Assembly (NCBI GenBank): GCA_023388675.1
Contig: JAEWFU010000374.1
Span: 1 to 9,644 of the forward strand
Length of the DNA stretch: 9,644 nucleotides
From: Pseudomonadota bacterium
GTDB taxonomy: Bacteria > Pseudomonadota > Alphaproteobacteria > Rhizobiales > Rhizobiaceae
Reading direction: 5' to 3'
This document shows positions 6,071-9,644 of the stretch, piece by piece. Position numbers and translations under genes: made by a program. How positions within the stretch are numbered: position 1 is the stretch's first letter; each line of letters opens with the position of its first letter. Below the pieces are notes generated by a model, which made no database searches, was not told the DNA's origin, and worked only from the letters and a program-made list of their open reading frames with translations.

Positions 6071-6904
6071 CTACGCTTCCTGCCTGGCCTGAAGGTCGAT
6101 CTGGCGCGCCCGCTTGCCCCGGAAATACGACTTCACCCAAGGGTCCTCCACCTGCATCATGTCCTCGATGGTGCCGTCAACCAGCACCTTTTTCTGGCCG
6201 AGCACCGCGATCCGGTCGCACACCGAGAACAGGCTGTCGAGGTCGTGGGTGACCATGTAGACCGTCAGGCCCATGGTGTCGCGCAGCTTTGCGACGAGTT
6301 CGTCGAATTCCGCGGCGCCGATGGGGTCCAGTCCCGACGTGGGCTCGTCGAGGAAGACGATATCGGGGTCGAGCGCCAACGCGCGTGCCAGTGCGGCACG
6401 CTTGATCATGCCGCCTGACAGTTCGGAGGGAAACTTGTCGGCCGCGTCCGGCGACAGACCCACCAGCTCGATCTTGAGCATCGCAAGCTCATCCATGAGC
6501 TTCTTCGGCAGGTCGAGATATTCGCGCATCGGCACCTGCACATTTTCCTTGACCGAAAGCGCGGAAAACAGTGCGCCATGCTGGAACAGCACGCCGAGCC
6601 GCATGTCGACCAGCATCCGTTCGCGCTCATCGAGGCGGTCCAGGTCGACCCCGAAGATCGACACGGTGCCGGACCGCTTCGGCGTCAGCCCGAGCACGGT
6701 ACGCAGCAGCACCGATTTGCCTGTGCCGGAGGCGCCGACGAAGCCGAGGATTTCGCCGCGGTAGACGTCCAGCGAGAGCTTGTCGAGAACGACATTGTCC
6801 CCAAACGCAACGGTCACGTCGCGCACCGAAAGCACGACGTCGCGCCCCTCGCCCGCATGCGGCGCAAGCTCGCCATTCCTCTGTTGGCCTACAGCCTCGC
6901 TCAT
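6071..6904 (-). CDS. mlaF: MlaF-like ABC transporter ATP-binding protein
   Basis: This 277-residue cytoplasmic ATPase powers the MCE lipid transporter. All ABC motifs are intact: Walker A GASGTGKS (57-64), Q-loop Gln108 in LFQHGALF, signature LSGGM (162-166), Walker B DIVFLDEP with catalytic Glu187, D-loop SGLD and H-loop His220 in MVTHD. LFQHGALFSALSVKENV and LSGGMIKRAALARALALDP are characteristic of the MlaF/Ttg2A subgroup. I chose ATG 6904 because it lies 11 nt after the permease stop and gives the usual family length. The open frame continues upstream to 7180, but that part only overlaps the permease gene and has no family resemblance. The C-terminal tail (YFRGKRARQIDLQARQEA) is a basic extension. 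Tight spacing on both sides indicates one operon with the permease and MCE genes. Confidence 0.94.
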   Translation of the reverse strand: MSEAVGQQRNGELAPHAGEGRDVVLSVRDVTVAFGDNVVLDKLSLDVYRGEILGFVGASGTGKSVLLRTVLGLTPKRSGTVSIFGVDLDRLDERERMLVDMRLGVLFQHGALFSALSVKENVQVPMREYLDLPKKLMDELAMLKIELVGLSPDAADKFPSELSGGMIKRAALARALALDPDIVFLDEPTSGLDPIGAAEFDELVAKLRDTMGLTVYMVTHDLDSLFSVCDRIAVLGQKKVLVDGTIEDMMQVEDPWVKSYFRGKRARQIDLQARQEA

Positions 6905-6915
6905 CGCCGCCCCAC

Positions 6916-8115
6916 TCAAAAGTCTATCGCCACGTAGAACATGGCAAACAGGCCATCGAGCACGATCACCACGAAGATCGACTTGACCACGGCCGAGGTA
7001 ACGTGACGCCCGAGCGATTCCGCACTGCCCCCGACCTTCATGCCCTCGACCGATGCAACGATGCCGATGATCAGCGCCATGAACGGCGCCTTGATGAGGC
7101 CGGCGAAGATCGTTGACAGGTCGATGCCCGCACGAAGGCGGTCGATGAAGGCCTGCGGCGGGATTTCGGAATAGACCCATGCGACGATCATGCCGCCGCC
7201 AAGAGCCGCCGCGTTGGCGATGATCGTCAGGCAGGGCACGGCGATCACCAGTGCGACGAGGCGCGGAAAGACCAGCACGCCGATAGGATTGAGCCCGATC
7301 ACCTTCAGCGCATCGACTTCCTCGCGCATCTTCATCGAGCCTATCTCGGCCGTGATCGCGCTGCCGGAGCGGCCCGCCACCATGATGGCGGTCAGAAGCA
7401 CGCCGAGTTCGCGCAAGGCAAGGATACCAACCAGATCGACGATGAATATCTCGGCCCCGAACCAGCGTAGCTGGTAAGCGCCCTGTTGCGCCACGATCGC
7501 GCCCACGATTGAGGAAATCAGCACAACGACGGGAATGGCGCCGACGCCCATGCGGTCTATCTGATGGAAGATCGCGGCCGGATTCACGGCGTGCCCACGG
7601 CCAAGCTTCATCTGCGCGCCGCGAATGGTGGAGCCGAGGATGTACATGCCGGCCATGAAATCGAGCCAGGCCGCCTCCGTGGCGCGGCCAAGCGCCTCGA
7701 GCCAGCGGATCACGAAGAACGGCTTCTTCTTCGACCTGTCAGCGCCGATCGGCTCCAGCGCCTCGCGCACGGCCGGAAGCAGGATCTGCGCTGCCGCCGA
7801 AGCACCGACAATCTCGACCTCGGCACCGCCCTCGCGCCGTGCCGCTGCGAGGCGCTCGATCAGCCAGGCGCCCGCCGTATCCATGCGAGTGACAGCGGAA
7901 ATATCGAGGACAATCCCTCCTGGCGTGGAGGCGGCTTCCAGCTCGCGCATCTGCATATCGACCAGATGCACCGAACGCGTATTCCAGACGCCGGACAGCG
8001 CCCAGACGGAACGCCCGGCCTCCTCGCGCACGTCGATGTGCGGTGGCTGGTCACCACCGGCACGCCGGTTGTCGCTTGCGTCATCCGCGTCTTTGGTCAA
8101 CATCGGGCCAGTCAT
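6916..8115 (-). CDS. mlaE: STAS-MlaE fusion permease of MCE lipid transporter
   Basis: This 399-residue inner-membrane protein combines the jobs of MlaB and MlaE. Residues ~28-125 are a STAS domain, with VLDISAVTRMDTAGAWLI at 69-86; Thr80 in DTAG matches the conserved Thr of E. coli MlaB. A basic linker (RSKKKPFF, 127-134) leads to the permease. The MlaE signature is RELGVLLTAIMVAGRSGSA (235-253), followed by the cytoplasmic coupling helix around MKMREEVDALKVIGLNP (261-277), then hydrophobic segments and GIVASVEGMKVGG (351-363). The fusion is common outside the Enterobacteria. I chose ATG 8115; ATG 8103 is a close alternative and neither has a strong Shine-Dalgarno, so the start is uncertain by a few codons. 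The frame stays open upstream to 8865, antisense to the epimerase gene, and that part is not coding. It is the first gene of the leftward operon. Confidence 0.92.
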   Translation of the reverse strand: MTGPMLTKDADDASDNRRAGGDQPPHIDVREEAGRSVWALSGVWNTRSVHLVDMQMRELEAASTPGGIVLDISAVTRMDTAGAWLIERLAAARREGGAEVEIVGASAAAQILLPAVREALEPIGADRSKKKPFFVIRWLEALGRATEAAWLDFMAGMYILGSTIRGAQMKLGRGHAVNPAAIFHQIDRMGVGAIPVVVLISSIVGAIVAQQGAYQLRWFGAEIFIVDLVGILALRELGVLLTAIMVAGRSGSAITAEIGSMKMREEVDALKVIGLNPIGVLVFPRLVALVIAVPCLTIIANAAALGGGMIVAWVYSEIPPQAFIDRLRAGIDLSTIFAGLIKAPFMALIIGIVASVEGMKVGGSAESLGRHVTSAVVKSIFVVIVLDGLFAMFYVAIDF

Positions 8116-8181
8116 AATCGGTCGGGCTGGCCCTGTCACTTTGCGTGACGGCTCCCAACCGGTTGAAAACGGAGTTCTTTC
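8116..8181. promoter_or_regulatory. Divergent intergenic region between the permease and epimerase genes
   Basis: These 66 bp must hold or adjoin the promoters of both the leftward lipid-transport operon and the rightward epimerase gene. They contain an inverted repeat GTCAC (8135-8139)/GTGAC (8145-8149) and a perfect palindrome CAACCGGTTG (8156-8165), possible operator sites. GGAG (8171-8174) is the epimerase ribosome binding site. I could not identify a convincing -35/-10 pair on either strand. Confidence 0.4.
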
Positions 8182-9165
8182 ATGAAGCGTGACCTTTTTG
8201 TCGAAGCCGAGCGATTCCCCCTGGCGGCCGCGTTCACGATCTCGCGCGGGACCAAGACCGAGGCTGCGGTAGTGACCTGCACGATCAGGGAAGGGAATAA
8301 CGCCGGGCGCGGAGAATGCGTTCCCTACGCGCGCTACGGCGAAACGATCGAAAGCGTGCTCGCGGAAATCGAGGCGATGCGCGGCGCGATCGCGGACGGC
8401 ATGTCGCGTGACGCTCTCAAGGAAGGCATGAAGGCGGGTGCCGCCCGCAACGCGATCGACTGCGCACTGTGGGACCTCCAGGCAAAATCCGATGGCAAGC
8501 CGGCCCACGAGCGTGTCAGCGCAACGCCTCCACAGGCACTGACGACCGCCTATACCATCTCGCTGGGCGAGCCGGATTCGATGGCAGCCCAAGCCCGTGA
8601 ACATGCGCACCGGTCGCTGCTCAAGGTCAAGGTCGGAACGTCGGACGATACCGCAAGGATCGCCGCGGTCGCCAAAGCGGCACCGCATAGCCGCATCATC
8701 CTCGACGCCAATGAAGGGTGGAGCGAGACCGACATCGTCATGCATATGTTGACGGCGGCGCGGCATCGGATCGCGCTGATCGAGCAGCCGCTTCCCGCCG
8801 GCAAGGACGAGATCCTTCGCCGCATTCCGCATCCAGTACCGATCTGCGCGGACGAGAGCGTCCACACCGCCGACAATCTGGATCAGCTTCTCGGCCTCTA
8901 CGACGCGGTCAACATCAAGCTCGACAAGACCGGTGGGCTCACCGCCGCGCTCGAACTGCGCGACCGTGCGCGTGATCTTGGTTTCGGCGTCATGGTGGGC
9001 TGCATGGTGGGAACGTCGCTGGCGATGGCGCCGGCACTGCTGGTTGCGCAGGATGCCGACTTCGTCGACCTTGATGGTCCCCTGCTGCTGGCGCGCGACC
9101 GGGAAACGCCGCTTGCCTATGAGGGATCGCAGGTCTCGCCCCCTGAGCCCGCTTTATGGGGTTAG
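8182..9165 (+). CDS. dgcA: Enolase-superfamily dipeptide epimerase / N-acetyl-Glu racemase, DgcA-like
   Basis: This 327-residue cytoplasmic enzyme of the muconate-lactonizing subgroup moves the alpha proton of an acyl-amino acid or dipeptide to invert its stereocentre. The catalytic set is complete: KVK at 148-150 (Lys150 likely catalytic), metal ligands Asp175 (ILDANEGW), Glu201 (IEQPL) and Asp224 (CADES), and the opposite-face lysine Lys246 (NIKLDKTGG). Near the C-terminus DLDG (296-299) is the D-x-D motif that in L-Ala-D/L-Glu epimerases contacts the substrate ammonium group. The family includes peptidoglycan-recycling L-Ala-D/L-Glu epimerase and the rhizobial N-acetyl-D-Glu racemase DgcA. 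I cannot decide between them, and no dgcN-like acetyltransferase gene is adjacent. ATG 8182 follows GGAG with a 7-nt spacer. The gene is divergent from the lipid-transport operon and overlaps the convergent MFS gene by 12 bp. Confidence 0.88.
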   Translation: MKRDLFVEAERFPLAAAFTISRGTKTEAAVVTCTIREGNNAGRGECVPYARYGETIESVLAEIEAMRGAIADGMSRDALKEGMKAGAARNAIDCALWDLQAKSDGKPAHERVSATPPQALTTAYTISLGEPDSMAAQAREHAHRSLLKVKVGTSDDTARIAAVAKAAPHSRIILDANEGWSETDIVMHMLTAARHRIALIEQPLPAGKDEILRRIPHPVPICADESVHTADNLDQLLGLYDAVNIKLDKTGGLTAALELRDRARDLGFGVMVGCMVGTSLAMAPALLVAQDADFVDLDGPLLLARDRETPLAYEGSQVSPPEPALWG

Positions 9166-9644
9166 CCGGCTGCCGCGCAGCACGAGACCGATTGCCGCCA
9201 GCGCGATGACCGCCATCACATAGAAGCCGTTCACGCCGAGCGCCGCATAGAGCTGGCCCGATCCAAGCGTCACCGCCGCCATCGAGAAGCCGTTGGCGAA
9301 GAAGGCGATGCCCTGGGCCGCGCCGGTGCGATCCTCCGGCACGGTCTCGGCGATCATCTTCTGCAGGCCGATCAGGATCAGCCCCGTCGACAACGCATGC
9401 AGTGTCTGCACCGCAAAGAAGCCTGCAATTCCCAGGCCTGCCGGCCAGACAAGTGGGAACGCGACCCACCGCACCACAGATGCCAGTCCGGCCAGCGCCA
9501 CCAGCCGCCACGCCGGAGTGCGGCCGAACAATCTTGTAAAGATCGCGAACATGCCGACTTCCGCGACGACGCTCCACGACCACAGGAGCCCGATGACGCC
9601 GCCGCTTATGCCGAGCGACTGCCAGTAGATCGAGCTGAACGCGT
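9154..9644 (-). CDS. MFS transporter, HcaT-like (MFS_1_like), C-terminal part
   Basis: The leftward frame is open to the window edge, so the start lies beyond 9644; 162 codons precede the TAA at 9154-9156. The ATG at 9552 is internal, because the sequence before it (SSIYWQSLGISGGVIGLLWS and WSVVAEVGMF) is typical membrane-protein sequence. The fragment holds about five hydrophobic segments, with ALSTGLILIGLQKMIAETVP and RTGAAQGIAFFANGF between them. The YWQ...G.LWS..VVAE and RW patterns resemble the HcaT/MFS_1_like group (PF12832), inner-membrane proton-coupled carriers related to the 3-phenylpropionate permease and also to LacY. The visible C-terminal half does not define the substrate. The next gene, dgcA-like, converges on it with a 12-bp overlap and no terminator between, so they are not one operon. 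Confidence 0.85.
   Translation of the reverse strand, partial: AFSSIYWQSLGISGGVIGLLWSWSVVAEVGMFAIFTRLFGRTPAWRLVALAGLASVVRWVAFPLVWPAGLGIAGFFAVQTLHALSTGLILIGLQKMIAETVPEDRTGAAQGIAFFANGFSMAAVTLGSGQLYAALGVNGFYVMAVIALAAIGLVLRGSRLTP

Noticed and set aside
6905..7180. Possible N-terminal extension of the MlaF-like ATPase to 7180
   Set aside because: It lies wholly within the permease gene in another frame and is not part of the ABC family; ATG 6904 gives the normal length.
8116..8865. Possible N-terminal extension of the permease gene to 8865
   Set aside because: The extra 250 residues are antisense to the epimerase gene, whose catalytic residues are intact, and do not resemble STAS or MlaE sequence.

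Overview
The window is GC-rich, with short intergenic gaps and alphaproteobacterial gene families. A large apolipoprotein-like coiled-coil protein of the rhizobial growth-pole-ring type and a composite palindromic intergenic repeat point to Hyphomicrobiales (Rhizobiales), most likely a Mesorhizobium-like Phyllobacteriaceae member. That placement is inference from gene content; no rRNA or other phylogenetic marker is present. There are eight protein-coding genes, two of them cut by the window edges. I see no tRNA, rRNA, CRISPR array, insertion sequence or prophage gene, and no gene-free stretch longer than 300 bases.

Layout. Positions 1-2195 (+) hold the last 730 codons of a very long coiled-coil protein resembling GPR/RgsE, ending in a proline-rich linker and a compact conserved-looking C-terminal domain. 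A hairpin terminator follows at 2221-2243. Next come a small putative lipoprotein (2345-2677, +) and a D-Ala-D-Ala-ligase-like ATP-grasp enzyme (2813-3871, +). A palindromic repeat (3902-4009) separates this rightward block from a leftward one.

The leftward block, in transcription order, is a STAS-permease fusion (6916-8115), an ABC ATPase (6071-6904), an MCE-domain protein (4684-6060) and an ABC-transport auxiliary lipoprotein (4006-4605). Together they form a complete Mla-like lipid transport operon linking inner and outer membranes. The first three genes are separated by only 10-11 nt. The lipoprotein follows after 78 nt, and its stop codon lies in the terminal inverted repeat of the palindromic element.

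Divergent from the permease is an enolase-superfamily dipeptide epimerase / N-acetyl-Glu racemase (DgcA-like, 8182-9165, +). It ends in a 12-bp convergent overlap with an MFS transporter of the HcaT-like (MFS_1_like) type (9154-9644, -, 5' end outside the window).

Functional theme: most genes concern the cell envelope (polar growth scaffold, lipid trafficking, possible D-amino-acid or peptide chemistry), but only the four transport genes clearly form a pathway unit. I found no convincing wholly new multi-gene system. The most unusual items are the repeat element that supplies a stop codon, the 40-residue repeats with a heptad insertion in the coiled-coil protein, and the ATP-grasp enzyme of unknown substrate.
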